A stretch of DNA of 64,000 nucleotides from Thauera sedimentorum (GTDB lineage: Bacteria > Pseudomonadota > Gammaproteobacteria > Burkholderiales > Rhodocyclaceae): positions 1,798,001 to 1,862,000 of the forward strand of contig NZ_JACTAH010000001.1 in NCBI RefSeq assembly GCF_014489115.1, written 5' to 3'. The translations under genes and the position numbers were made by a program. The notes below the pieces were generated by a model that was given only the letters and a program-made list of their open reading frames with translations, was not told where the DNA came from and made no database searches. How positions within the stretch are numbered: the first letter of the stretch is position 1; every line of letters begins with the position of its first letter. Shown one piece after another: positions 54,986-63,615 of the stretch.

Positions 54986-55433
54986 TGGCCTCAGGGTGAG
55001 CGGGGACACCGGCGGCCTTGCGATGAGCCTTGCTGCCCCCTCGCCGCAGTCGATAGTGACCATAAACCAGGCCCAGACAGATCAGTGCAGGTAGGGTCAC
55101 CCCGGCAAAGTCCACAAGCAGGTATACGGGCCCGCACAGGCCCACGGCGACTTCCAGGACATGGAAAACCGCGTGGCCGACCAACCAGGTGGTGGGCAGC
55201 CACCACAGCAGCAGCCGATGCTGGCTGTTGAGGGCGCCGTAGGCAAAGGCCACGCCCATCAGCAGGTACTGGATGCCGATGTCGCGCACAAAGTGCTGAT
55301 TGAACGCTCCCCGCACCGGTACGCCGGGCAGGGTCCAGTACCAGGTTTCGGGCGCCACCAGCATGAACACGCCGTTGGCGAACAGGCCCAGCCCGATGAC
55401 AGACGCCATTACGGTGATCAGTTGCCTAGCCAT
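54981..55433 (-). CDS. Four-helix membrane protein, unknown
   Basis: The 150-residue product has four hydrophobic segments (about residues 5-27, 50-65, 75-95 and 98-120) and a basic tail. I do not recognise the family. ATG 55433 has GGAGG seven bases upstream. It overlaps the end of the AhpD-like gene by 8 bases, so translation is coupled. Its stop codon falls in the duplicated DUF2007 fragment, so its C-terminus may have been altered by that rearrangement. Confidence 0.75.
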   Translation of the reverse strand: MARQLITVMASVIGLGLFANGVFMLVAPETWYWTLPGVPVRGAFNQHFVRDIGIQYLLMGVAFAYGALNSQHRLLLWWLPTTWLVGHAVFHVLEVAVGLCGPVYLLVDFAGVTLPALICLGLVYGHYRLRRGGSKAHRKAAGVPAHPEAR

Positions 55434-55983
55434 GTTGCGCCTCCGCTGAGCGGGTGGGGACCAGTGTGTGTTCATTGATCTGGACGCGGCTGCAGGCGTG
55501 TCCATACCCCAGGGCGTATTTCAGCGCCGGGTAGACCCGGGAGGAACTGATGCTGTAGGCGATGGCGATCAGTCCTTTGCTACCCCACAAGGCGCGGATC
55601 CGCTCCCGAAGCTCATCCGCGTCCGGGTCATGAGCCAGCACCAGCTCCGTGAAACGGGCCACCAGGGCGGTGCCTTCCGGCAGTTTTGCCAGATCCATGT
55701 CCACCATGGCCCTAACCCGGTCCGGACTGACCTTGGCTTCCAGCGCCATGTTCACCACCAGTTGCGTGCAGGGGCCGCAATCGTCCCAGATGATCGCCCT
55801 TACCCTGGCGGCAAACAGCGGTTCCGCAGGTACTTTCGCCGAGTGGGCCGCCATCATCTGAAAGCCGAGGTATTTCAGGAAGGCCGGGAGGTCGGTCTGC
55901 AGGATCTCCTGCATGTAGCGAACGTCATAGTCGTATCGCCGGCGCATGGCCACCAGCATCTTGTTCAAGAGATATCGGATCAT
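55426..55983 (-). CDS. AhpD-like (carboxymuconolactone decarboxylase fold) protein
   Basis: A 185-residue helical protein with a DDCGPCTQLVVNMALEAKVS motif, the CxxC redox pair of AhpD-like peroxidase-fold proteins. It is followed by helices typical of the family. The usual downstream histidine is not evident near the CxxC. It probably handles a peroxide or electrophile, but the substrate is unknown. It sits between the MFS transporter gene (68-base gap) and the four-helix protein gene on the same strand. Confidence 0.75.
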   Translation of the reverse strand: MIRYLLNKMLVAMRRRYDYDVRYMQEILQTDLPAFLKYLGFQMMAAHSAKVPAEPLFAARVRAIIWDDCGPCTQLVVNMALEAKVSPDRVRAMVDMDLAKLPEGTALVARFTELVLAHDPDADELRERIRALWGSKGLIAIAYSISSSRVYPALKYALGYGHACSRVQINEHTLVPTRSAEAQHG

Positions 55984-56051
55984 GTTGCTACCTTCCGTGA
56001 GCTAGGGTGTCGATGTAGGCAATGGCGAATCAGGGCTCGGCCTGTGACCGC

Positions 56052-57224
56052 TTATCGGGAAAACGATAAGGCGCCCACTGGAGAGTCCTGGGCCTGAACG
56101 GGGCGTAACAGCAGCAGAAAGCTCGTGAAGAAAAGGCCTGCACAGCTGTAGAGCATTGCCGGGAAGCCGTCGTGATCGAGCAGGCTGGCTGCGAGCAGGG
56201 GACCGGACGCCAGTCCGACGTAGACGGTGAGGCCGGCCATGGCCGAGAGTCGCCCGCTGCGGTCCATGTCTGCGGTAACCGCCAGCAGGAACGACTGCAC
56301 CGCGGGCCAGGCGAAGAACAGCAGCGCCATCGCCGCCACATACAGGACGGTGTGTTGGGCGTGGTTCAGCAGGACCGCGGCAAGCATCGACATGACCAGG
56401 CCGGTGCTCACCCAGAACAGGCGACCAAGGCGTTTGCCATTGATCACCGGCAGCATGGCGCCCAGCAGTCCCAGCAAACCCGTCGCGGCGATGTACTGGC
56501 TGACCGGTTCGGCGGCCATGCCCGCATCACGGCCGATCAGCCCCACGTAGGCCCAGATCCCGCTGGCCGCAAGCTGGTAGCCGAGGATTGCCAGCAGCAG
56601 CAGCGTCGTGTTGGCAGGCAAGGGCGCGGATGGTTCGACTGGACTGCGATCGAGCCTCAGCGTGGGCAGGAACGGCAGCAAGATCAGGCTCAGGGCCGCC
56701 AGGGCGGCCATCACGTAGAACACGGCGTGGGGGCCAAGGACGGTTTCCAGCCCCGGCAGCAGATAGATGACCACGGAGCCCAGGCTGAACTGCACGAACA
56801 TCAACAGGCCGAAGGCCCGGTCGGGGTCGTTCAAACGCGCCAGCGCCGCAAGCCCGATTCCGACACAGAGTCCGCCCAGCAAGCCGGCGCCAAAGCGCCA
56901 GCCGAGCAGCAACGGGTAGTGCTCCACCCAGGCGGTGGCCAGGTCGACGATGCTCAGCAGCGCCAGGAAGGTCAGCATGGCGTATTGCCATTGCACCCGG
57001 CGTATCAGGGCGACCGCAATGGCGCTGCCGAGCAAGCCGCCGTAGCCGTTGAGCGCAACGATATGCCCGGCCTGGGCGTCACTGAAGCCGATGTTTCCCG
57101 CAAGCGCGTTGACGACTCCGGGCAGGAAGTTGATATAGGCAAGGCCTGTCATGGCTACAAACGCCAGAAGGCAATAGGCCAGAGTGCCGGTGGCGGGTAT
57201 TGGATTTGGATGACGGTATTTCAA
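56052..57224 (-). CDS. Major facilitator superfamily transporter
   Basis: A 390-residue membrane protein with about twelve helices. The first half has LNGYGGLLGSAIAVALIRRV as a modified loop 2-3 motif, and GLLGGLCVGIGLAALARLND follows. The substrate is not predictable; the layout resembles small drug or metabolite exporters. A LysR gene is divergent from it across a 127-bp gap with a palindromic T-N11-A site, so it is probably induced through that regulator. Confidence 0.88.
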   Translation of the reverse strand: MKYRHPNPIPATGTLAYCLLAFVAMTGLAYINFLPGVVNALAGNIGFSDAQAGHIVALNGYGGLLGSAIAVALIRRVQWQYAMLTFLALLSIVDLATAWVEHYPLLLGWRFGAGLLGGLCVGIGLAALARLNDPDRAFGLLMFVQFSLGSVVIYLLPGLETVLGPHAVFYVMAALAALSLILLPFLPTLRLDRSPVEPSAPLPANTTLLLLAILGYQLAASGIWAYVGLIGRDAGMAAEPVSQYIAATGLLGLLGAMLPVINGKRLGRLFWVSTGLVMSMLAAVLLNHAQHTVLYVAAMALLFFAWPAVQSFLLAVTADMDRSGRLSAMAGLTVYVGLASGPLLAASLLDHDGFPAMLYSCAGLFFTSFLLLLRPVQAQDSPVGALSFSR

Positions 57225-57312
57225 GGGTTTTTCCCGGACAGGTGCGTGCTTGGTTGGCGAATTCTAGGCACCTGAAAAATCGGGAAAATCGGCTTGTCAT
57301 CCCAAACAGTCG

Positions 57313-57325
57313 TGAATATCGTTCA
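57313..57325. promoter_or_regulatory. LysR-type operator (T-N11-A) in the MFS/lysR intergenic region
   Basis: TGAATATCGTTCA, a 13-bp palindromic core with the T-N11-A layout of LysR-family binding sites, 27 bases upstream of the LysR ATG and 89 from the MFS start. Confidence 0.6.
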
Positions 57326-57351
57326 TGATTCTTTGTTGCTACACTGGGTCG

Positions 57352-58311
57352 ATGGACAAGCTACGGTCACTGGAAATCTTTATCGCCACCTGTGATGGCG
57401 GCAGTTTCGCAGCGGCAGCCAGGTTGTGTGGCAGCGATCCATCCACCGTCAGCAAGGCCATTGGCCGCCTGGAGGCCCAGTTGGGGCTGACGCTCTTTCA
57501 GCGCTCGACCCGCCAGTTGCGGATTACCAGCGCCGGCGAGCGTTACGCCGGCACCGTACGCAAGATGATGCGGGAGCTCTCCGGTTGCGAAGAGGAGCTC
57601 AAGCAGATCAACCGCTCACCCAGCGGCACCCTGCGCATCAATTCCGCCGTCTGCTACGGACACCTCTATCTGCGCCCCTTGTTGCGGGCGTTCTGCCTTC
57701 GGTATCCGGATATCCGTCTGGAGCTCGAGATCAATGACCTGCATGTGGATATCATCGACAACGACATCGATGTGGCACTGCGAACCGGCTACGTGAAGGA
57801 CAGCCGTCTGGTGGCCCGGCGCCTCAGCCCGATGGACTTTCTCGTCTGCGCCTCGCCCCGGTATCTGGAGGAGTTCGGCACGCCCCGCCGTCGCGAAGAC
57901 TTTCACTCGCACGCCTGGATTGGTTTTCGCATCAAGGAAACCCAGCAACTACAGCCGATTTTCCTGCCCGACGAGTCAGGGGAGTATCTGCCCTATGATC
58001 TGGAACGGCGTTATCTCACGGATGATGGCGAAGCGATGGCGTACATGTGTGCAGATGGTCTCGGCTTTGCACAGTTGCCTCACTTTCTCGCCAAGGAAGG
58101 ACTGGACAGCGGAGCCCTGGTGTCGCTTTACCCGTATTTCCGCCCTCCCGATCCCGGTAGCGGTGTCTTCGCCATCTACCCCAAACGTGATTTTCTGCCC
58201 GCCAAGGTTCGGGTGTTCATCGACTTTCTGAACGACGCCCTGGCGGCCCGGGGCGAAAGTGCCAACCATACCTGGGCGGAGAACTGGGCGCCGCTTGTGC
58301 CTCGCGTTTGA
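57352..58311 (+). CDS. LysR-family transcriptional regulator
   Basis: A 319-residue regulator with an N-terminal winged helix-turn-helix (LRSLEIFIATCDGGSFAAAA, then STVSKAIGRLEAQLGLTLFQ) and a C-terminal substrate-binding domain (from about residue 90). It is divergent from the MFS gene and most likely controls the MFS, AhpD-like and membrane-protein genes as well as itself. The inducer is unknown. ATG 57352 was chosen as the family-typical start. Confidence 0.92.
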   Translation: MDKLRSLEIFIATCDGGSFAAAARLCGSDPSTVSKAIGRLEAQLGLTLFQRSTRQLRITSAGERYAGTVRKMMRELSGCEEELKQINRSPSGTLRINSAVCYGHLYLRPLLRAFCLRYPDIRLELEINDLHVDIIDNDIDVALRTGYVKDSRLVARRLSPMDFLVCASPRYLEEFGTPRRREDFHSHAWIGFRIKETQQLQPIFLPDESGEYLPYDLERRYLTDDGEAMAYMCADGLGFAQLPHFLAKEGLDSGALVSLYPYFRPPDPGSGVFAIYPKRDFLPAKVRVFIDFLNDALAARGESANHTWAENWAPLVPRV

Positions 58312-58373
58312 AGAGAAGGACACGCGTTGTCCGCCAGTACAACAATCCTCGATCCCAGCAAAGGACACCCGGG

Positions 58374-58772
58374 ATGGCCGGCACCGGGGAGCAAGGAGAA
58401 TCTGCAAGCGTGGAAGCGTCCTCGATGGATTTCCAGCCTGTCGCGTCGCCACAGACGGAGTCCGAGCTGGCGGTGATGGTGAGCGTGCTGGAAGCCTACG
58501 GTATCCCGCACTTCGTACTGAATCGCGGTTTTGGCGGACTGTACCCCGGGATGAAGGTGCCCTTGCTCAATGGCCAGCGCATCCTCGTTCCCGCAGAGCG
58601 GGCCGCGGAGGCGAAGGAACTGCTGAGCGGTTTCGACCAGCCCGAGGAGGCTGTCGAAGCCGAGGCAAAGCTCTCGCTGGCGGACAGGCTGCGGGTCATT
58701 GCCGAGTTGCTGATCGGCGGTTGGGCGGTTCCGGTGAAGCGGCGACGCCCGGACGATGACCCGGAAGCCTGA
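58374..58772 (+). CDS. DUF2007-type putative signal-transducing protein
   Basis: A 132-residue protein. After a variable N-terminus, residues 30-85 match the DUF2007 fold (ELAVMVSVLEAYGIPHFVLN, then GQRILVPAERAAEAKELLS). ATG 58374 has AAGGA eight bases upstream. Function unknown. Its 5' end is duplicated, in broken form, just after the LysE gene 3.5 kb to the left. That indicates the genes in between (54.98-58.3 kb) arrived by insertion or duplication. Confidence 0.8.
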   Translation: MAGTGEQGESASVEASSMDFQPVASPQTESELAVMVSVLEAYGIPHFVLNRGFGGLYPGMKVPLLNGQRILVPAERAAEAKELLSGFDQPEEAVEAEAKLSLADRLRVIAELLIGGWAVPVKRRRPDDDPEA

Positions 58773-58838
58773 GGCGCCGGGCCCGCGCTCCCTCACTCTC
58801 CACCCATACCGGCCCACCGAGCCGGCAAGGACCACCCG

Positions 58839-59594
58839 ATGGACGAACTCCAGATCCTGATCGACCTTCACAAGCACGCCGACCGCCAGGGACCGGGCGG
58901 GGACGCCGAAACGGCGCTAGCGCTCGACCTGGCCGGGGTGGACCGCGCTGCGCCCCTGGCGGTTGCGGACATCGGCTGCGGCACCGGCGCATCCGCCCTG
59001 CTCCTCGCCCGTCTGTTGCCCAATGCGCGGATCACCGCGGTGGATTTTCTGGCGGATTTTCTCGACGTGCTGCAGGCGCGGGCCGCACGGGCGGGCGTGG
59101 CGGAGCGGATTACGCCCCTGGCCTGCTCGATGGACGAGCTGCCCTTTGCCGACGGCCAGTTCGACCTGATCTGGTCCGAAGGCGCGATCTACAACATCGG
59201 CTTCGAAGCGGGCGTGGCCGGCTGGCGGCGTTTCCTGAAACCGGGGGGATTGCTGGTGGTGTCCGAGATCACCTGGACCACCGCCTCCCGCCCGGCGGAA
59301 CTCCAGGCCCATTGGGACGGCGAGTACCCGGAGATCGCCCCGGCCTCGGCCAAGATCGGCGTGCTGGAACAGCAGGCCTACTCGCCCGTCGCCTACTTCA
59401 CGCTGCCCGAGCACTGCTGGCTGGAGAACTACTACCGGCCGATGCAGGCGCGCTTTGCGGACTTTCTGGCACGCCAGGACCACAGCGCGGCGGCACGCGC
59501 GGTCGTGGCCGCGGAGCAGCGGGAGATCGACCTGTATGAACGCTACAAGGACCATGTGAGCTACGGGGTGTATGTCGCCCGGAAACTGGGGTAG
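58839..59594 (+). CDS. Class I SAM-dependent methyltransferase
   Basis: The 251-residue protein has motif I VADIGCGTGASALLLARLL (about residues 42-60), motif II ITAVDF, and FDLIWSEGAIYNIGF. It is similar in layout to ubiquinone/menaquinone-type and small-molecule methyltransferases. The substrate is unknown. The ATG at 58839 has AAGGA 8 bases upstream. It is followed 39 bases later by a second methyltransferase gene; the two are not obviously duplicates. Confidence 0.88.
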   Translation: MDELQILIDLHKHADRQGPGGDAETALALDLAGVDRAAPLAVADIGCGTGASALLLARLLPNARITAVDFLADFLDVLQARAARAGVAERITPLACSMDELPFADGQFDLIWSEGAIYNIGFEAGVAGWRRFLKPGGLLVVSEITWTTASRPAELQAHWDGEYPEIAPASAKIGVLEQQAYSPVAYFTLPEHCWLENYYRPMQARFADFLARQDHSAAARAVVAAEQREIDLYERYKDHVSYGVYVARKLG

Positions 59595-59633
59595 AACTGC
59601 GGGGAGGCATCGAACCGCCAGCGAGGCAGGCCA

Positions 59634-60263
59634 GTGAAGAACGCCCGGGATTTCTGGAACAAGTCGGCGCCGCGCTACGCGCGCAGCCCGATCAAGGACG
59701 AGAAGACCTACCAGCAGAAGCTGGCGATCACGCGCGAGTACCTGCGCCCGGATTCCGACGTGCTGGAGTTCGGCTGCGGCACCGGGGGCACGGCAATAGC
59801 CCATGCGCCCTATGTGCGCAGCATCGTCGCCACCGACATTTCCGACCGCATGCTGGAGATCGCCCGCGGCAAGGCCGACCAGGCGGGGGTCGGCAACATC
59901 GCCTTCCGCCAGGGCACGCTGGATACGCTGGACCTGCCGGCCGGGCATTTCGATGCGGTGCTGGGGCTCAACGTGCTGCACCTCATCGAGGACGTGGACG
60001 CGGCGGTCGCGCGGGTGAGCGACTTGCTGAAGCCGGGCGGGGTGTTCGTTTCCAGCACCTCGCTGGTCGGCGAGATCAGCTTCCTGTGGCGCTGGTTGAT
60101 CGCCGCCATGCAGGCGCTCGGCCTGGCGCCCCATGTGAGCCGGCTCGACAGGCAGGGGCTGCTGTCCATCCTGGCCGGCGCCGGCTTTGCGGTGGACCAC
60201 ACCTGGCAGCCGACCCGGGAGTCCATCTTCATCGTCGCCAGAAAGCCGGGCCCGCCCGCATGA
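59634..60263 (+). CDS. Class I SAM-dependent methyltransferase, second
   Basis: The 209-residue protein starts KNARDFWNKSAPRYARSP and has motif I VLEFGCGTGGTAI (about 43-55), IVATDIS, and FDAVLGLNVLHLI. The start is GTG at 59634. Substrate unknown; it is compact, like small-molecule methyltransferases. It ends 34 bases before the second LysE gene, and the two may be co-transcribed. Confidence 0.87.
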   Translation: MKNARDFWNKSAPRYARSPIKDEKTYQQKLAITREYLRPDSDVLEFGCGTGGTAIAHAPYVRSIVATDISDRMLEIARGKADQAGVGNIAFRQGTLDTLDLPAGHFDAVLGLNVLHLIEDVDAAVARVSDLLKPGGVFVSSTSLVGEISFLWRWLIAAMQALGLAPHVSRLDRQGLLSILAGAGFAVDHTWQPTRESIFIVARKPGPPA

Positions 60264-60297
60264 CCCGCTTCCGGCAGCTTCGGCGGGCAGCAGGCCG

Positions 60298-60915
60298 ATG
60301 AGCGCCGCGCAGGCCCTGGCGCTGTTCCTGGTAATGCTGCCACTGGCGGCGATGCCGAGCGCCAGCGTGGCGCTGGTGGTGGCCAGATCGGGCAGCGGCG
60401 GCCGCGCGAGCGGCGCCTTCTGCGCGCTGGGCATCGTCGCGGGCGACCTGCTGTTCGTCGCCATCGCGCTGTTCGGCATGAGCCTGCTGGCGCAGTGGAT
60501 GGGGGCGCTGTTCGGGGTACTCAGGTTCTGCGGCGCCGCCTACCTGATCTGGCAGGGCATCCGCCTGCTTCGCCAGCGCGATGGGACGCCAACCAGGGCG
60601 CCGGCAGCGGGCACGGCCTCGCCGGCCGGGGACTTCCTCGCCGGGCTGGCGCTGACGCTGGGCGACGCCAAGGCTATTTTGTTCTACGCCAGCCTGTTCC
60701 CGGCCCTGGTGGACATCGAGCACATCGGCCCGGGCGATGCCGCGCTGATCGCGGCGATCACGGCGGTCACCGTCGGCGGCGTGAAGCTGGCCTATGCCTT
60801 GCTGGCCGAGCGCATCGTCCGCCGCCTGCGGGCCGGGGCGGAAACCGGCCCGCTGCGGGGGCTCGCGGGTGTGGTGATGATCGGCTGCGGATCGGCGCTG
60901 GCGCTCAAGGCATGA
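60298..60915 (+). CDS. LysE/RhtB family exporter, second copy
   Basis: A 205-residue inner-membrane exporter with six hydrophobic segments. Its N-terminus LAAMPSASVALVVARSGSGG replaces the usual PGP motif of the family, and LTLGDAKAILFYASLFP corresponds to the conserved NPK region. It is distinct from the copy at 54282 and not a recent duplicate. The substrate is unknown. It follows the second methyltransferase gene on the same strand. Confidence 0.85.
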   Translation: MSAAQALALFLVMLPLAAMPSASVALVVARSGSGGRASGAFCALGIVAGDLLFVAIALFGMSLLAQWMGALFGVLRFCGAAYLIWQGIRLLRQRDGTPTRAPAAGTASPAGDFLAGLALTLGDAKAILFYASLFPALVDIEHIGPGDAALIAAITAVTVGGVKLAYALLAERIVRRLRAGAETGPLRGLAGVVMIGCGSALALKA

Positions 60916-60983
60916 GCCGCTGCCCGGCCCGGCGGTGTAGAGTTTCGCCATAGAACGGAACAGGCCAGGACGGAGCGGACCTC

Positions 60984-61247
60984 ATGCGTGTTTTCATCGG
61001 CAAGAGCCTGATGGTGGTGGGATGGGCCGCGCTGGCCTGGGTGGTGATGGCCGGCGGCAGCTTCTCGGCGGTTTTCCTGATGGGCTTCGTGGGCACCGGC
61101 GGACGCGAAGCCGGCGGCGAACTGGCCGTCATGCTGGGCCTCACCTTGGCGGGCGCGCTGGTGGCGTATGCCGTCGCCCGCTTCGGCCGCTGGCTGGCGC
61201 GCAGCGCCCCTGCTCCATCCGCGCAGGCGGATGAGGACGCGCCCTGA
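60984..61247 (+). CDS. Small two-helix membrane protein, unknown
   Basis: An 87-residue protein with two hydrophobic segments (about residues 8-35 and 47-66) and an acidic tail. I do not recognise a family. The ATG at 60984 follows GGAGCGGACCTC, a fair ribosome site. It is convergent with the DUF937 gene. Confidence 0.6.
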   Translation: MRVFIGKSLMVVGWAALAWVVMAGGSFSAVFLMGFVGTGGREAGGELAVMLGLTLAGALVAYAVARFGRWLARSAPAPSAQADEDAP

Positions 61248-61289
61248 GCGCTCGGCGATTCGCCACCACCCCCGAACCGCCCCGCAGCC

Positions 61290-61877
61290 CTAGCGCATCA
61301 CCTTGCCGACCATCTGCAGGATGTCGTCGAACGGGTTGCCGTCGCCATCCATGTCGAGCATGGACGCAATGCCCTGCAAGCCCGAGGCCTGGCTGCCGGA
61401 CTGCCCGCCGAGCAGGCCGCCCAGGGCGCCCAGACCGCCAAGCGCGCTGCCGGGGGCGGCCTGTGCCGCGCCCTCGCCGCCCTGCTTCTGCATGTAGCCG
61501 GTGACCAGCATCGCCACCATGGGCAGCATCTTCTTGAGCAGCGAGGCATCCAGCCCGGACTGCGCGGCGGCCTTGTCGGCCACCGCGCGACTGACGTCCT
61601 TGGAGCCGAAGATCTGCCCGAGCACCGCATCGCCCCGCTCCACGTGGGTCGGCTGCGGCGCCAGCACATCGTCCAGCAGTCCGCCACCGAACTGCCCGAG
61701 CAGGCCGCCAAGGGCGTCCGCCCCCGCCGGCTGACCCTGCGCCTGCCGCTTGAATCCGCCGAGGATGGCGGGAATCAGCGCGTCGGCGCCGGTGGCGACC
61801 TGGGATTCATTGACGCCCAGTTCGCGCGCCACCGACTGAAGCCCGCCCATCTGGGCGAGGATGTCCGTGATCTGCAT
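61290..61877 (-). CDS. DUF937/YidB-like protein
   Basis: The 195-residue protein begins MQITDILAQMGGLQSVAREL and has repeated glycine/leucine segments (GGLLGQFGGGLLDDV, GGLGALGGLLGG). The C-terminal DMDGDGNPFDDIL looks like an isolated EF-hand-type calcium loop. These are features of the DUF937 family. Function unknown. ATG 61877 has GGAGG upstream. It is followed on its 5' side by a DUF3597 gene 29 bases away, and the two probably form an operon. Confidence 0.85.
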   Translation of the reverse strand: MQITDILAQMGGLQSVARELGVNESQVATGADALIPAILGGFKRQAQGQPAGADALGGLLGQFGGGLLDDVLAPQPTHVERGDAVLGQIFGSKDVSRAVADKAAAQSGLDASLLKKMLPMVAMLVTGYMQKQGGEGAAQAAPGSALGGLGALGGLLGGQSGSQASGLQGIASMLDMDGDGNPFDDILQMVGKVMR

Positions 61878-61906
61878 GTCTTGCCTCCGCGCTGTAGCGC
61901 CCGACC

Positions 61907-62305
61907 TCAGTCGAGCAGGTCCTGCGGCACCTTGCCGCCGTTGGCGGCGACGCGGGCGAGCACGGTCTTGTGCAACCAGATGTTCATCCGCGCCGAATCG
62001 CCCATCATCTCGGCCGGGCAGCCCAGCTCGGTGGCCAGCTCCTTGCGGGCGGCCAGGCTGCTGTCGATGTCGAGCAGCTTCAGCAGGTCCACGATGGACG
62101 TCCGCCAGTTCAGCTTCTGCGGATTCGCCGCTGCCAGACGCTCCATCTGCGCCTCGACGTCCACCGCCGCCATCGGCGCCGGCGCAGCGGCCGCTGCGGC
62201 AGCGGCCTGCGCGGGCGCCGCGGGTGCGGCAGCCTGCGCGGGGGCGGAAGCCGCCTTGGCCTCGCCAAGGCCGAGCTTTGCAAGAATGGTGCTGAAGAAA
62301 CCCAT
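61907..62305 (-). CDS. DUF3597 family protein
   Basis: A 132-residue protein with an N-terminal MGFFSTILAKLGLGEAKA, an alanine/proline linker (residues 20-48), and a C-terminal DUF3597 domain (DVEAQMERLAAANPQKLNWR onward). ATG 62305 was chosen over 62311 because GGGAG then has a six-base spacing. Function unknown; family members occur with DUF937 and stress-related genes. Confidence 0.85.
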   Translation of the reverse strand: MGFFSTILAKLGLGEAKAASAPAQAAAPAAPAQAAAAAAAAPAPMAAVDVEAQMERLAAANPQKLNWRTSIVDLLKLLDIDSSLAARKELATELGCPAEMMGDSARMNIWLHKTVLARVAANGGKVPQDLLD

Positions 62306-62552
62306 GATCATCTCCCTGTGCTGGATGCTGTGGTCGCAAGCCGCTGCCCTGGCCGTGCGCGCCCGGCGGCGGGCGTAAGTACGTTATAGACCCATTTCAT
62401 GCCGCCGATATGTCAGCCCGGCACGGACGACCGCGCCGCCCCAATGACGCAGCACGGCAGGTTTGCGGTATCTTGCGCCGTGGCACGACGACGGGTGTCC
62501 GCCTTGCCCGCCGCGATGCCCGCCCTGCCATCCACTGCCGAGCCCGCCGCCG

Positions 62553-62891
62553 ATGAGCGATCCGCAATTCGCCACCACCCCCGAGCCGCCCTACTACGCG
62601 GTGGTGTTCTCCTCGCGCCGCACGCCCGGCGACCATGGCTACGAGCAAACCGCCCAGCGCATGGTGGAACTCGCCGCCCGCCAGCCGGGCTTCCTGGGTG
62701 TGGAAAGCGCGCGCGGCGAGGACGGCTTCGGCATCACCGTGTCCTACTGGGCCAGCACCGAGGCCATCGCCGCCTGGAAGGCCGACATGGAACACGCCGC
62801 GGCGCAGGCGAAGGGACGCGCGCAGTGGTACGAGCACTACGAACTGCGCATCGCCCGCGTCGAGCGCGCCTACGGGAAGACCCGGCCCTGA
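62553..62891 (+). CDS. Antibiotic biosynthesis monooxygenase-fold protein
   Basis: A 112-residue protein with the dimeric alpha/beta-barrel ABM pattern: YYAVVFSSRRT, then ARQPGFLGVESARGEDGFGI, WASTEAIAAWK, and a C-terminal WYEHYELRIARVERAY. Such proteins include small cofactor-free oxygenases and heme-degrading or uncharacterised stress proteins. ATG 62553 begins the conserved part. The frame extends to 62463 but that sequence looks non-coding. Confidence 0.85.
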   Translation: MSDPQFATTPEPPYYAVVFSSRRTPGDHGYEQTAQRMVELAARQPGFLGVESARGEDGFGITVSYWASTEAIAAWKADMEHAAAQAKGRAQWYEHYELRIARVERAYGKTRP

Positions 62892-62922
62892 CCCCCCGCT
62901 AGCGCTCCTGCGCCACACCGCC

Positions 62923-63615
62923 ATGAACCGACGCGCCCACATCCTGCAGCACGTACCCTTCGAAGGCCCCGGCAGCATCGCATCCTGGCTGGATGCGGGC
63001 GGCTGGCGGGTCACCCGTACCGCCTTCTTCGAATCCGCCGACCTGCCCGCACCGGAAGACATCGACCTGCTGGTGGTGATGGGCGGGCCGATGAGTGTGA
63101 ACGACGGGGACCGCCATCCCTGGCTGGCCGCGGAAAAGCGCTTCGTGCGCGCGGCGGTCGAGGCCGGCAAACCGGTACTGGGCATCTGCCTGGGCGCCCA
63201 GCTGATTGCCGCCGCGCTCGGCGCGCGGGTGTATCCGAATGCGGAAAAGGAAATCGGCTGGCTGCCGGTGCGCGCGGTGGCCGAGGGTGCCGGTCTGTTC
63301 CGTTTTCCCGCGCAGGTCGAGGTCTTCCACTGGCACGGCGAGACCTTCGACCTGCCGCCCGGCGCCACCCGCCTGGCGGAAAGCGCCGGCTGCGCCAACC
63401 AGGCCTTCCAGCTCGGCGAGCGGGTGATCGGCCTGCAGTTCCACCTGGAAACCACGCCCGACACCGCGCGCGCGATCGTCGCCCACTGTCGCGACGAGCT
63501 GAGTCCGGCGCGCTACGTGCAGGACGAGGCGCAGATCCTCGCCGCGCCGCCGGAGCGCTACGCCGGCATCAATCGCCTGATGGCGCAGGTGCTGGACTGG
63601 CTGACGCGGAACTGA
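62923..63615 (+). CDS. Class I glutamine amidotransferase-like protein
   Basis: The 230-residue protein has the class I amidotransferase triad: cysteine in LGICLGAQLIAAA, histidine and glutamate in GLQFHLETTP. There is no synthetase domain, so it is a stand-alone amidase of the GuaA-like or gamma-glutamyl hydrolase-like group. Its substrate is unknown. It lies 31 bases after the ABM gene and its 3' end overlaps the convergent partial gene by 47 bases. Confidence 0.9.
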   Translation: MNRRAHILQHVPFEGPGSIASWLDAGGWRVTRTAFFESADLPAPEDIDLLVVMGGPMSVNDGDRHPWLAAEKRFVRAAVEAGKPVLGICLGAQLIAAALGARVYPNAEKEIGWLPVRAVAEGAGLFRFPAQVEVFHWHGETFDLPPGATRLAESAGCANQAFQLGERVIGLQFHLETTPDTARAIVAHCRDELSPARYVQDEAQILAAPPERYAGINRLMAQVLDWLTRN

